Shown here: positions 26,128 through 35,327 of the stretch, piece after piece
Layout: each line of letters starts with the position of its first letter
How positions within the stretch are numbered: position 1 is the stretch's first letter
Assembly: GCA_016219275.1 (NCBI GenBank)
Contig: JACRBM010000103.1
Coordinates: forward strand, 1 to 64,000
Source: Chloroflexota bacterium
GTDB lineage: Bacteria; Chloroflexota; Anaerolineae; UBA4142
Direction: 5' to 3'
DNA length: 64,000 nucleotides
The notes under the pieces: generated by a model
Told to the model about the DNA's origin: nothing
The model's input: the letters and a program-made list of their open reading frames with translations, nothing else
Database searches by the model: none
Position numbers and translations under genes: made by a program

Positions 26128-26158
26128 ATAATGCAATAATACATTAATGCGTTAAATT
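26128..26158. promoter_or_regulatory. Candidate GntR operator
   Basis: Just downstream of the -10 box, TAATGCAATAA and TTAATGCGTTAA form repeated TAATGC(A/G) units and a near-palindrome (TTAA-TGCG-TTAA at 26144-26155). A repressor bound here would block the promoter, but no family consensus was checked. Confidence 0.4.
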
Positions 26159-26181
26159 GCTTGCTCGAAAGGGGAACCCCC

Positions 26182-26913
26182 ATGCCTCTTGAACGGTTCT
26201 CTCCCCTCTATCGTTGGCTGGTCGAAACGTTGCGCGAAGATATCGCGCAAGGTGTCTACAAACCCGGCGACGCATTGCCCACCGAGTACGAACTCCGCGC
26301 CCAGTACGACCTCAGCAGCACGACCGTCGCGCGTGCGATGAATGATCTCGCGCGCGAGGGCTGGGTTTATCGCAAAGCCGGCAAAGGCACGTTCGTCAAG
26401 CGCGCCAAAGTTGAAGAGCGGCTCGTGCGTCTCAAATCGTTCGTCGAAGAGATGCAGAGCCACAACATCACGCCCGTGTTCAAACCGATTTCCGCACAAC
26501 CGGTGGCGCCTCCCCCCGAAATCGCCCGCGCGTTCAATCTCGCGCCCGATCAAAAACTGTACCTGATCAAGCGGACTTATCTTGCCGAAGGCGAGCCAAT
26601 CGCGACCGCGCAAGGATACTGGGCGCTCGACATCGGCGAGAAACTCGTGCAACACGATTTGCGAAACGCCGCGCTCTACGAAATCGTCGAACGCGAGTTG
26701 CATATCTCTTTGCTCGAAGCCGAAGAATCCATCAGCGCGACCTGCGCCGACGCCGCGCTCGCGCGTGAATTGCAAGTGACGCGACACACTCCACTGCTGA
26801 TTCGCCGCCGCTTGACCTACGCTGCCGAGATGCGCCCCGTCGAACATGCGACGACTTACTACCGCGCCGACCGCTACGAATACACCATTCGACTTGCGCG
26901 GCGCGACATTTGA
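26182..26913 (+). CDS. GntR-family regulator (HutC/UTRA subfamily)
   Basis: A 243-aa regulator. The winged-helix domain has LREDIAQGVYKPGDALPTEY, YDLSSTTVARAMNDLAREGW and KAGKGTFV; the UTRA effector domain follows, with YLIKRTYLAEGEPIA and HTPLLIRRRLTYA. I start at the ATG with AAAGGGG 8 nt upstream. It heads the second sugar-transport unit and probably represses it, perhaps also the divergent operon. Ligands of such regulators are usually phosphorylated sugars. Confidence 0.92.
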   Translation: MPLERFSPLYRWLVETLREDIAQGVYKPGDALPTEYELRAQYDLSSTTVARAMNDLAREGWVYRKAGKGTFVKRAKVEERLVRLKSFVEEMQSHNITPVFKPISAQPVAPPPEIARAFNLAPDQKLYLIKRTYLAEGEPIATAQGYWALDIGEKLVQHDLRNAALYEIVERELHISLLEAEESISATCADAALARELQVTRHTPLLIRRRLTYAAEMRPVEHATTYYRADRYEYTIRLARRDI

Positions 26914-26995
26914 ACGCAAAGGAGGTGAGCGAGCAAGCAGTGATCCGCGCCTTTTCGATTTTCCCGACCCCAGCCCAGTTTCAAAGGAGAAGCAA

Positions 26996-28447
26996 ATGAG
27001 ACGACTCGTTCTGTTTGTCATGTTGATTGCCGCGATGATGCTCGTCGCGTGCAGCGCGCCCGAGCCGACCAAAGCCCCCGCGCCGACCGCCGCGCCCGCG
27101 CAACCCACCAAAGCGCCGGAGCCGACCAAAGCGCCAGCGGCGACGACCGCTCCCGCGGCAACCGCCGCGCCCGCGCAACCCACCAAAGCGCCAGAACCCA
27201 CCAAAGCCGCCGCCGCCACGTTCGATTGGAAACAACGCGCCGGCGATACGCTGGTGTTGTATCTGCCCCAGCATCCGTGGACCAACGCCATTCAACCTTT
27301 CTTCCCGGATTTTGAAAAGCAAACCGGCATCAAACTCGAAGTGCAGACCTTTGCCGAAGCGCAATTGCGCGACAAGGTGCTCATCGCGTTGCAAGCCAAG
27401 AGTTCCGAGTTTGATTTCTGGATGTCCCTCAAATCGCGCGAAGGTCTGAAATACTATCGCGCCAATTATTACGAACTGCTCGACAAATATCTCGCCGATC
27501 CAAAACTGACCCCGCCTGATTACAACGTCAAAGATTTCGCGGGCGGTCCGTTCGGCGGTGAAAAGTTCGAGAACAAACTGACCGGCATTCCGATCATCAT
27601 CGAAGGTCCCGTCGTCTTTTACCGCAAAGATTTATTCGACGCGGCAAAAATTCCGGCGATGAAGAAAATCGAAGATATCGAGACCGCCGCCGCCGCGTGC
27701 ATGAAAGCGAATCCTGGGATAACCGGTGTCACTCTGCGCGGCGACCCGAACGCGATCGCGTACACCTTCGGTCCATTCATGCGCGCATTCGGCGTGAACT
27801 ATCGCGATGCCAATGGCAAGTCGCAACTGTCCAGCCCCAACGGTCTCAAAGCCGTCGAGTACTATACCAAGTTGGCGCGCGAGTACGGACCGCCCGGCGT
27901 CGTGACATACTCGTTCGCGCAATCGTCCGCGCTGTTTGGCGGCGGCAACGCGTGTATGGAAATCGAATCGTCGAACGAACTCTCGACGATCATTGATCCC
28001 AAGAGTTCCAAGGTTATCGGCAAAGTGGGTGTGATGCCCTACCCGCCCGGACCGGGCGGCGACGTGCCGACCGTTCTGCAATGGGGCGTGAGCATCAACG
28101 CGAATTCGAAGAAGAAAGAAGCCGCGTGGTTGTTCACCATGTGGGCGACGAGCCAGGAAATGCAAACCAAGTTGCAACTCAAAGGCATCGCCAGCCCGCG
28201 CTCCTCGTCGTGGGACTCGGCTGACTGGAAAGCCCAACTCGCGGGTGATGCGCTCCGCGCCGAGTGGGCGGCGGCGGTCAAGTACGTCGCGGAAAAAGGG
28301 TCCGGCGAAGTTGGACCACCCGCCATCGAACAACCCGCCGCGCGCAAGATCATGGGCGACGCGCTGGACGCCGTGATCCTGGGAACCAAATCCGCCGCCG
28401 ACGCGATGAAAGCCGCGGACGCGGAACTGGATAAAGTCGAACGGTAG
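26996..28447 (+). CDS. Sugar ABC transporter substrate-binding lipoprotein (2)
   Basis: A 483-aa extracellular binding protein with a signal peptide, lipobox LVAC (C19) and a long Pro/Thr/Lys/Ala linker (about residues 20-66) built from two near-identical copies of APAQPTKAPEPTKA. The linker likely holds the domain away from the membrane. The start has AAAGGAGA just upstream. Two permease genes follow in the same orientation, so it feeds them. The ligand is unknown. Confidence 0.93.
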   Translation: MRRLVLFVMLIAAMMLVACSAPEPTKAPAPTAAPAQPTKAPEPTKAPAATTAPAATAAPAQPTKAPEPTKAAAATFDWKQRAGDTLVLYLPQHPWTNAIQPFFPDFEKQTGIKLEVQTFAEAQLRDKVLIALQAKSSEFDFWMSLKSREGLKYYRANYYELLDKYLADPKLTPPDYNVKDFAGGPFGGEKFENKLTGIPIIIEGPVVFYRKDLFDAAKIPAMKKIEDIETAAAACMKANPGITGVTLRGDPNAIAYTFGPFMRAFGVNYRDANGKSQLSSPNGLKAVEYYTKLAREYGPPGVVTYSFAQSSALFGGGNACMEIESSNELSTIIDPKSSKVIGKVGVMPYPPGPGGDVPTVLQWGVSINANSKKKEAAWLFTMWATSQEMQTKLQLKGIASPRSSSWDSADWKAQLAGDALRAEWAAAVKYVAEKGSGEVGPPAIEQPAARKIMGDALDAVILGTKSAADAMKAADAELDKVER

Positions 28448-28464
28448 AATTGGAAGTTAGAAGT

Positions 28465-28524
28465 TGGATGTTGGAAGCCGGAGCATATTCGCAGTGTGGA
28501 TGTTATGCCGGCTTCCAACATCCA
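28465..28524. repeat. Intergenic hairpin
   Basis: Perfect 17-bp arms TGGATGTTGGAAGCCGG / CCGGCTTCCAACATCCA with a 26-nt loop. It is preceded by a GGAAGTTAGAAG unit that recurs near 41455. Confidence 0.8.
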
Positions 28525-28564
28525 GATTGAAAAATCCATTTCACTTCTCGTTGAGGAGAAGCGT

Positions 28565-29464
28565 ATGTCAGGAGCAAAACCACGCGAGAGTTGGCTCTCG
28601 ACGACCGACCGGCTTGCGCCGCTGTTGATGCTCGCGCCGGCGACGATCTTCACGTTGTTGATGATCGGCTTTCCATTTGTGTATGCCGGTTATCTTTCAT
28701 TGCACAAACTGACACTCGGCTCGCCAACGCCGCCCGTGTTTATCGGCTTGGACAATTTCATCAAAGCGCTTGACGACCCGGTTTTTTGGACTGCCCTGCG
28801 CGTCAATCTTTTTCTCTATGCTGTCGGTCTGATTCTCGAACTGGTTCTCGGCACGTACATTGGTATCCTGCTCGGACAACAACTACGCGGCGTCGCGATT
28901 GCGCGCGTGCTCGCCGTTTTTCCCGCCGTCATTCCCTCCGTCGCAATCGGGTTGGTGTTCGTGCAAATGTTCGATCCCGCGCAAGGGTTGTTCAATTTTG
29001 CATTGCGCGCGTTTGGACAGCGACCGCTGGCGTGGCTCGCCGCGCCGAACACGGTTTTGCAAAGCATCCTGCTCGTCGAGGTGTGGCAGTGGACGCCGTT
29101 TATCGCGTTGATCGTGATGGGCGCGATGCAAACGCTGCCGACCGAACCGTACGAAGCCGCCGTGATTGACGGCGCGTCCGGTTTTCAGATTCTGCGTTAT
29201 CTCACGCTGCCCATGTTGCGTCCGGCGATTGTCGTCGCCGCGATGCTCCGCACCGTAGACTTGATGCGGATTTTCGATAGCGTGTACATTATGACCCAGG
29301 GTGGACCGATCAACTCGTCCATGACGCTCAACGTGTACGCGTTCACGCAAGGATTTCTGTTTTCCCAGTTCGGCTATGCCAGCGCGATTATGCTCGTCTT
29401 GCTGGGTTTGACTGTTATCGCCAGCGCGAGTTTGGGCGCGTTGCGCCGGAGGTCAGGCGTATGA
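28565..29464 (+). CDS. Sugar ABC transporter permease, MalF type (2)
   Basis: A 299-aa CUT1 permease with six hydrophobic segments and the EAA-loop sequence YEAAVIDGASGFQILRYLTLP. GAGGAG is 5-6 nt before the chosen ATG; a longer start inside the repeat hairpin is less likely. The stop overlaps the next permease as ATGA. Confidence 0.92.
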   Translation: MSGAKPRESWLSTTDRLAPLLMLAPATIFTLLMIGFPFVYAGYLSLHKLTLGSPTPPVFIGLDNFIKALDDPVFWTALRVNLFLYAVGLILELVLGTYIGILLGQQLRGVAIARVLAVFPAVIPSVAIGLVFVQMFDPAQGLFNFALRAFGQRPLAWLAAPNTVLQSILLVEVWQWTPFIALIVMGAMQTLPTEPYEAAVIDGASGFQILRYLTLPMLRPAIVVAAMLRTVDLMRIFDSVYIMTQGGPINSSMTLNVYAFTQGFLFSQFGYASAIMLVLLGLTVIASASLGALRRRSGV

Positions 29465-30288
29465 AACGACTGAATTGGCGCGGTGCGCTCGGCAAAATGT
29501 TTGTCTATCTGCAAATCATTTTGATGTTGTTTCTGATTTTGTTTCCGATTCTTTGGATGGTGCTATCGTCGTTTCGCTACAACGTGGACATCACCGCGTA
29601 CCCGCCCAAGTTGATTGCGCCGGTCACCGGCGAAAACTATGTGAACCTCGTGCAGACGAACAACTTTGGACGCATCGCGGTCAACAGTGTGATCATCGTC
29701 ACCGGCTCGACCCTGCTGGGAATGTTCCTGGGTGTGCCAGCGGCGTACGCGGCGGCGCGGTTCAAAAAACAAAACTGGGCGTTTCTGATTTTGCTCGCGC
29801 GAATGTCGCCTGGGATTTTGTTTCTGATTCCCTGGTACATGGTCGCGCTCGCCGTGCAGATGACGGACAATTACATCACGTTGATCTTGACGCACACGGT
29901 CATCACGATGCCGGTGATCGTCTGGCTGATGATTTCGTTCTTTGAGGAATTACCGCCGGAGATGGAAGAGTCCGCGATGATGGACGGCTGTTCGCGCTTT
30001 CAGGTTTTGCGCTTGATCGCGATTCCGCTTGCGGTGCCGGGCATCGCCGTCTCTGCGATTCTCTCATTCATTTTTTCGTGGAACTATTTTCTGTTCGCGC
30101 TCGTGCTTGCCGGTTTCAAAACGATGCCGCTTACAGTTGCCGCGTTTCAATTCATCGGCACTTCGGCGGTCAACTGGGGCGGCTTGATGGCGGCGGCAAC
30201 CGTGATCAGTGTTCCGCCGATGATCTTGACGATGTTCTTGCAACGCTGGCTCGTGCGCGGTCTCACCGCCGGCGCGGTCAAGGGCTAG
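29461..30288 (+). CDS. Sugar ABC transporter permease, MalG type (2)
   Basis: A 275-aa CUT1 permease partner with six hydrophobic segments and EAA-loop EESAMMDGCSRFQVLRLIAIP. Its ATG overlaps the preceding stop. As in the other locus no ATPase gene is nearby. Confidence 0.92.
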   Translation: MKRLNWRGALGKMFVYLQIILMLFLILFPILWMVLSSFRYNVDITAYPPKLIAPVTGENYVNLVQTNNFGRIAVNSVIIVTGSTLLGMFLGVPAAYAAARFKKQNWAFLILLARMSPGILFLIPWYMVALAVQMTDNYITLILTHTVITMPVIVWLMISFFEELPPEMEESAMMDGCSRFQVLRLIAIPLAVPGIAVSAILSFIFSWNYFLFALVLAGFKTMPLTVAAFQFIGTSAVNWGGLMAAATVISVPPMILTMFLQRWLVRGLTAGAVKG

Positions 30289-30374
30289 TGGCGAATGGCA
30301 AATGGCGAATAACGAATAGCGGATAGAAAATTCCATTTGCCATTTGCCATTTGCCATCTGCCATCTGCCATTCG
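30289..30374. repeat. Inverted repeat with heptamer tandem array
   Basis: The right half (30333-30374) is six consecutive 7-nt units of CCATTTG, CCATCTG or CCATTCG. The left half holds the complementary GGCAAATGGCGAAT. The whole can fold as a hairpin between the permease and dehydrogenase genes. Confidence 0.8.
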
Positions 30375-30392
30375 CTAGCACAGGAGATTTCA

Positions 30393-31388
30393 ATGAAGAG
30401 TGCAAAATTTTTGGGGCAAGATAAAATTATCATCGAGGACACGCCGATGCCGAAACCCGGTGTCGGCGAGGTCCTGCTCAAAACAAGTTATTGCGGCATC
30501 TGCGGCTCGGACAAGCGACTGTTTCACAACGGCGCGAAGGTAACGCCGGGTCACGAACTTACCGGCGTCGTCATCGAAAACGGCGCTGACGCCAATGTGC
30601 CGATCGGTACACGCGCCGCGATCTATATTCACAAGTACTGCGGCAACTGCAAGTTCTGTCGCGTCGGCGAAACGAATCGCTGTCTGAATGGCGATGGCTT
30701 GGTCGGTTGGCAAACGGCTGGCGGGTACGCCGAAGACTTGCTCGCGCCCGCCGCGTCCATCATTCCCCTGCCCGACGACATTAACGACGGCGAAGGCGTA
30801 TTGTTGCTCGATACGATTGGCACGGCGGCGTATGGTATTCGCAAGTGCGTAGAAGCGGCGAGCTCGCGCGCGCGTTCGGATGACGCGGCGGTGATCGGAT
30901 GCGGTCCGCTCGGACTTGGCAGTTTGCTCGTTCTGCTCGGCATGGGCTGGCAGAATGTGTACGTGTTCGATCCGGCAGAATCGCGTTTGCAAACAGCAAT
31001 CGCATTTGGCGGCAAGCGCCTGGATCCCGCCTTGCCGGAAAATGATAGCCGGTTCAGCATCGTCGTCGAAGCGAGCGGCAGTCAGCCCGGACGATTGACG
31101 TGCATCAACCTGGTCGAAGCGGGCGGCGCGGTCTTGTTCCTCGGCGAAAGCGATTTGCCGACGACGGTGCAAGAGACGCCCAAACTGCGGCGCAAGGATT
31201 GCAATTATCTACGCACGTTTTACTTTCCGATCAATCAAGCGCAGGACAATATGGAATTACTGCGCGCGTGTCGTCCGCAGTATCGGCAAATGATCGCCGA
31301 TGTCGTTTCGCTCGAAGGGCTGGAGCAAGCGTTCGTGGATTTCATCGCCGGCAAAACGCTCAAGCCGTTGGTGAAACCCAGTGTGTGA
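30393..31388 (+). CDS. Zinc-dependent alcohol dehydrogenase (2)
   Basis: A 331-aa medium-chain dehydrogenase with CGICGSDK (catalytic Cys), PGHELTG, the four-Cys cluster CGNCKFCRVGETNRC and a Rossmann region VIGCGPLGLGSL. CAGGAG precedes the ATG. It lies after the second sugar transporter and before a transaldolase-family gene, so it probably oxidises a polyol or sugar brought in by it. Confidence 0.9.
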   Translation: MKSAKFLGQDKIIIEDTPMPKPGVGEVLLKTSYCGICGSDKRLFHNGAKVTPGHELTGVVIENGADANVPIGTRAAIYIHKYCGNCKFCRVGETNRCLNGDGLVGWQTAGGYAEDLLAPAASIIPLPDDINDGEGVLLLDTIGTAAYGIRKCVEAASSRARSDDAAVIGCGPLGLGSLLVLLGMGWQNVYVFDPAESRLQTAIAFGGKRLDPALPENDSRFSIVVEASGSQPGRLTCINLVEAGGAVLFLGESDLPTTVQETPKLRRKDCNYLRTFYFPINQAQDNMELLRACRPQYRQMIADVVSLEGLEQAFVDFIAGKTLKPLVKPSV

Positions 31389-31416
31389 GTGAGATCAAAA
31401 CGAAGGAGGATAAAAA

Positions 31417-32079
31417 ATGAAATTCTATCTTGACAGCGCCAAGATTGACGAGGTGCGTTATGCCAATCAAATGTGGAACATTGATGGCGTGACGAGCAAT
31501 CCGCGTCACGTTCGCAACAGCGGCAAGCCGTTTCTCGCCGTCATTCGGGAACTCGCCAAAGAGTTCGAGGGTACGGACAAACACATCTCGGTCGAAGTGA
31601 ATCCGCATCACACCACCGCCGAAGCGATGGTCGAGGAAGGCGCGAAACTCGCGGCAATGTCGAAAAATTTTGCGATAAAAATTCCGGCGACCGAAGCTGG
31701 GTTCAAGGCGTGCCAGCTGTTGAGTCAGCGCGGTATTCGCGTGAACCTCACGCTCGCCTTTTCCGCGGCGCAAGCATTGCAAGCCGCACGCATGGGCGCA
31801 GCGTATGTTTCGCCATTCATCGGGTGGAAAGAATCGAACGGCGAAGAAGTGTCGCACTTTATCGGCGAGATCGTGCGCATCTATCGCAATTACGATTACA
31901 AGACCGAGATCATCGTCGCGGCGGTCCGCAATGCGCGGCAGATCGTCGAAGCGGCAGTTGCCGGCGCGGACATCGTAACGGCTGGGTTCGATGTGTACAA
32001 AGATGCCTTCGATCACCCGTACACCGCCAAGGGCTTGAAGATTTTCAGCGATAACTGGGACGCAACTCCGTACGAGTGA
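31417..32079 (+). CDS. Transaldolase-family protein (fructose-6-phosphate aldolase-like)
   Basis: A 220-aa short transaldolase. The N-terminus MKFYLDSAKIDEVRYA and GVTSNP motif are typical, and the Schiff-base lysine is in FAIKIPATEAG. Short members include fructose-6-phosphate aldolases and true transaldolases. AAGGAGGA precedes the ATG. It probably cleaves the product of the upstream dehydrogenase. Confidence 0.9.
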   Translation: MKFYLDSAKIDEVRYANQMWNIDGVTSNPRHVRNSGKPFLAVIRELAKEFEGTDKHISVEVNPHHTTAEAMVEEGAKLAAMSKNFAIKIPATEAGFKACQLLSQRGIRVNLTLAFSAAQALQAARMGAAYVSPFIGWKESNGEEVSHFIGEIVRIYRNYDYKTEIIVAAVRNARQIVEAAVAGADIVTAGFDVYKDAFDHPYTAKGLKIFSDNWDATPYE

Positions 32080-32270
32080 GCCGACTTGGAACGTTGAGTA
32101 CGGACAAGCGCGAATATTTTTATCCGCGAATCACGCGAATTTTCGAGACTGTAGCATGCCCGCCGGTAAAATGGCAATTGAAATTGCCCCGCGTGAGCCG
32201 TTGGCTGGTCGCCCGCCTACGCGGGCGAATTTCGCGTCCACGTAGGCAATTGTCCCGAATGCAATGAGGG
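32080..32270. repeat. Repeat-rich junction upstream of truncated livF
   Basis: Contains GGCAATTGAAATTGCC (32173-32188) and the following CCGCGT, an exact 22-nt match to 49837-49858, then CGCCTACGCGGGCG and CGTAGG elements. A related GCGATTTCAATCGCCCC lies inside the start of the next gene, so the repeat text runs into coding sequence. Confidence 0.7.
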
Positions 32271-32957
32271 ATGGACGCCCGGCGGAACGCCCACCAAAGG
32301 CGATTTCAATCGCCCCGGTCGGTCGCCATCATCATCGGACCCAACGGCGCGGGCAAGTCAACCTTGCTCAAGACCATCTACGGGTTTCTCCGACCGCGGA
32401 GCGGGACGATACGATTTGGCGAACGCGCGATAGCGAACTTGCAACCGCACGAGATTAAACATCTGGGCATCAGCTACATTCCCCAAGAATTCAACATCTT
32501 TCCGCATTTGACCGTCGAGCAGAATCTCCGGATGGGCGCGTGGATTTTTCGCAATGACAAGGCGCGGCTCAAGCAACAATTGGAATACCCGCACGAAATT
32601 TTTCCGGCGCTCCAACAATTTAGCAAGATCAAGGCAAATACCCTGAGCGGCGGACAGTTGCGGATGCTCTCGATTGCCAAAGAGGTGATGACGAGTCCCA
32701 AATTGATGCTGGTGGACGAGCCGACGGCAGGGTTATCGCCCAAGGTGGCGCAGGAGGCGTACGAGTTCTTGATCCGCACGCAACGCGCGCTGAAAGCCGC
32801 GATGCTGTTGGTGGACCACAATATGGAAGAAGCGATTCAACTCTCGGACTATGTGTACGTCGTGGATATGGGACGTGTGCGCGTGCACGGGGCGCGGTCG
32901 GAATTCGACGCGGCGCGCATTCGCCAGATCATCCAAGCTTGTTTGCTCGGCGTGTGA
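32271..32957 (+). CDS. livF: LivF-type ABC ATPase, N-terminus replaced
   Basis: A 228-aa branched-chain amino acid (HAAT) ATPase with Walker A GPNGAGKST, Q-loop YIPQ, signature LSGGQ, Walker B LMLVDEPTAG and H-loop VDHN. The normal first 30 residues, with the A-loop aromatic and first beta strands, are missing; instead MDARRNAHQRRFQSPRS is encoded by repeat-like sequence. ATP binding may be impaired, or the gene may be dead. livM follows with a short gap. livG, livH and livJ are not in the window. Confidence 0.75.
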   Translation: MDARRNAHQRRFQSPRSVAIIIGPNGAGKSTLLKTIYGFLRPRSGTIRFGERAIANLQPHEIKHLGISYIPQEFNIFPHLTVEQNLRMGAWIFRNDKARLKQQLEYPHEIFPALQQFSKIKANTLSGGQLRMLSIAKEVMTSPKLMLVDEPTAGLSPKVAQEAYEFLIRTQRALKAAMLLVDHNMEEAIQLSDYVYVVDMGRVRVHGARSEFDAARIRQIIQACLLGV

Positions 32958-32965
32958 GGACATAC

Positions 32966-33931
32966 ATGATGAAGCAATGGGCGCGATCCAACAGAGCCGC
33001 TTGGCTGCTCCCCACCTTGATTGTTTTCGTATTGGCAATCGCGCCGGGATGGTTGGGCGATTACGCCAAGCACATCGTTATCGTCAGTTTATATTACATC
33101 ATCATGGCGGCGAGTTGGAATTTATTGGCGGGATACACCGGACAGTTTTCCCTCTCTCACCAAACCTTTGCCGCGCTGGGCGGGTATGCTTCGGGATTGT
33201 TGATCTATTATTTCAAAGTTCCTCTGGCAGTTGGATTTGTTGCGGCGGTGCTGACCACACTGCTCACCGGTTATTTTCTGGGGCGACTGGTCTTGAAAAT
33301 GCGCGGCATCTATCTCGCCGTCGCCACGTGGGCGTTTTCCGAATCGTTCCGGCTGATCATTTCCGCGCTGTACACGTACACACGCGGGGATCAGGGATTG
33401 CCGGTGCCGCCGCTATTTGAAACGCTCAACCCGATCAACTATTATTACCTTTTCCTCGGGCTGACTGTCGTTTTACTTTTCGCGATGTACGTCGTACTCA
33501 AGTCACCGATTGGTTCGTTCCTGCGCGCGATCAAGGACGACGAACTTGCCGCGGCGGCGATGGGTGTGGACACGGTCAAGTGGAAACTTTTTGTGATGAC
33601 GTTCGCCAGTACCATCGCGGGAATCGCCGGTTTCTTTTACGCGCATTACATCGTGATTCTTTCGCCCGTCATGCTCTCGTTCAACGAAATCGGCAAGATC
33701 GTTATTATGGTCGTGTTCGGCGGCTTGGGTACCTTCATCGGTCCGTTGATCGGCGCGCCGGTGATCGTCATTCTCTCCGAACTGATGCGCGACTTTGCCG
33801 AGTGGAATATGGTTTTTTACTCGTTGTGCGTCATCGTCATCATGCGAACGTATCGCGAAGGACTCACGAGTTTGTTACGCCGGCTGGTCAGCCGATGGAT
33901 CAACCGGCGGCGCGTCGCCTCCGATACGTAA
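32966..33931 (+). CDS. livM: Branched-chain amino acid-type ABC permease LivM
   Basis: A 321-aa permease with about eight hydrophobic segments and the LivM signature GYTGQFSLSHQTFAALGGYA, also FLRAIKDDELAAAAMGVD and MVVFGGLGTFIGPLIGA. AGGA is 6 nt before the first of two ATGs. It looks intact, but with only a damaged livF nearby it cannot form a transporter without parts encoded elsewhere. Confidence 0.92.
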   Translation: MMKQWARSNRAAWLLPTLIVFVLAIAPGWLGDYAKHIVIVSLYYIIMAASWNLLAGYTGQFSLSHQTFAALGGYASGLLIYYFKVPLAVGFVAAVLTTLLTGYFLGRLVLKMRGIYLAVATWAFSESFRLIISALYTYTRGDQGLPVPPLFETLNPINYYYLFLGLTVVLLFAMYVVLKSPIGSFLRAIKDDELAAAAMGVDTVKWKLFVMTFASTIAGIAGFFYAHYIVILSPVMLSFNEIGKIVIMVVFGGLGTFIGPLIGAPVIVILSELMRDFAEWNMVFYSLCVIVIMRTYREGLTSLLRRLVSRWINRRRVASDT

Positions 33932-33962
33932 CGGGGAAATCAATCCCGCGAAAGGATGTCGA

Positions 33963-35129
33963 ATGGAATTTGCGGAACGCGTCACCCATCTCGCTCCTGA
34001 AGGCGCGTATCACATGTTGGCGCGCGCCCAGGCGTTAGAAGCCGCTGGACGCGAGATCATTCACTTGGAAATTGGACAGCCCGACGTTCCCACGTTCGAT
34101 AACATCGCGCAAGCCGGCATTCGCGCGATCAACGATGGATACACGCGCTATACTCCAACCGCCGGGATGAAATCGTTGCGCGAAGCGATCGCGCGCGATG
34201 CGGGCAAACGCCGCGGCATCGCAGTGCGCGCATCCCAGGTAGTGATCGGACCCGGCGCAAAGCCGGCGCTCTTTTTTCCAACGCTCGCGCTCGTGCGTCC
34301 CGGCGACGAGGTGATTTATCCCGATCCTGGTTTTCCCACCTACGAAGCCATGATTCGTGCGGCAGGCGGAATTCCCATCGCGGTGCCGTTGAATGAGGAA
34401 CAAGATTTTTCTTTCGACTTGGCTGCCTTTGACCGGCTAGTGAACGACCGCACTCGAATGATCATCCTCAACTCACCCAGCAATCCTACTGGCGGTGTGA
34501 TGCCGCTCGATGCGCTGGAACACATCGCCGCGGTGGCGCAGCGCCGGAATATCTGGGTGCTTTCCGATGAAATTTACGCGCGCACGACCTATGACGGATT
34601 GTGCGCGCCCAGCATGGCGACGCTGCCCGGCATGATCGAGCGCACGATCATTTGCGACGGGTTTTCCAAAACGTACGCGATGACCGGCTGGCGCTTGGGT
34701 TTTGGCATCATGCCTGTGCCGCTCGCGGAACGCGTCGAGTTGTTGCTGACTCACTCGGTTGGCTGCACGGCGAGTTTCACCCAGATTGCAGGATTAGAAG
34801 CGATCAATGGTCCGCAGGATCAGGTGGACATTGTCGTCACCGAGTATCAACGCCGGCGCGATACGCTTGTCGCGGGGTTGAATGCGATCCCAGGTATTCG
34901 CTGTCGCAAACCGCAAGGCGCGTTCTACGTTTTCCCCAATGTATCTTCCTTTGGGCGTTCATCCCACTGGCTGGCGAATTATTTGCTCGAGGAAGCCGGG
35001 GTCGCGTTGTTGTCCGGTGTGGCATTCGGCGCGCAGGGCGAAGGATACCTGCGCTTGTGCTACGCCAATTCGATGCAAAACATTCAATCGGCGATCCAGC
35101 GACTTGGCAGTGCGCTTGCAAAACTATAA
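33963..35129 (+). CDS. Class I/II PLP aminotransferase
   Basis: A 388-aa fold-type I aminotransferase of the AspC family. Motifs: LEIGQPDVPT, NSPSNPTGGV, SDEIYA and the PLP lysine in GFSKTYAMTGWRLGFG. AAAGGA precedes the ATG. Placed after the Liv genes it could serve amino acid degradation; the amino donor is not determinable. Confidence 0.92.
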   Translation: MEFAERVTHLAPEGAYHMLARAQALEAAGREIIHLEIGQPDVPTFDNIAQAGIRAINDGYTRYTPTAGMKSLREAIARDAGKRRGIAVRASQVVIGPGAKPALFFPTLALVRPGDEVIYPDPGFPTYEAMIRAAGGIPIAVPLNEEQDFSFDLAAFDRLVNDRTRMIILNSPSNPTGGVMPLDALEHIAAVAQRRNIWVLSDEIYARTTYDGLCAPSMATLPGMIERTIICDGFSKTYAMTGWRLGFGIMPVPLAERVELLLTHSVGCTASFTQIAGLEAINGPQDQVDIVVTEYQRRRDTLVAGLNAIPGIRCRKPQGAFYVFPNVSSFGRSSHWLANYLLEEAGVALLSGVAFGAQGEGYLRLCYANSMQNIQSAIQRLGSALAKL

Positions 35130-35136
35130 TCGTTCA

Positions 35137-35169
35137 AGACCTTCCAGGTCTTCAAGACCTGGAAGGTCT
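35137..35169. repeat. Intergenic hairpin with 16-bp arms
   Basis: AGACCTTCCAGGTCTT and its complement with a 1-nt loop: the same geometry as the element inside the helicase gene at 420-452. A relative occurs at 39763-39799. Confidence 0.85.
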
Positions 35170-35327
35170 GTGCATCCAAGTCCGTGTGAACCGGCAAGGT
35201 CATCTGCGACCTTGCCGGTTTGCGTTGCGGCGCAACGGAGCGAAGGTCGAACGCGTCAATCGCCGGTTGCATTCCACCGCGCGCTGTGATACAGTAGGCG
35301 CGCGGTTAGGTAGGTCAGGAGTCGAAC

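Noticed and set aside
30333-30374. Tandem heptamers as a CRISPR-like array
   Set aside because: Units are only 7 nt with no spacers, and the block pairs with the sequence upstream as a hairpin.
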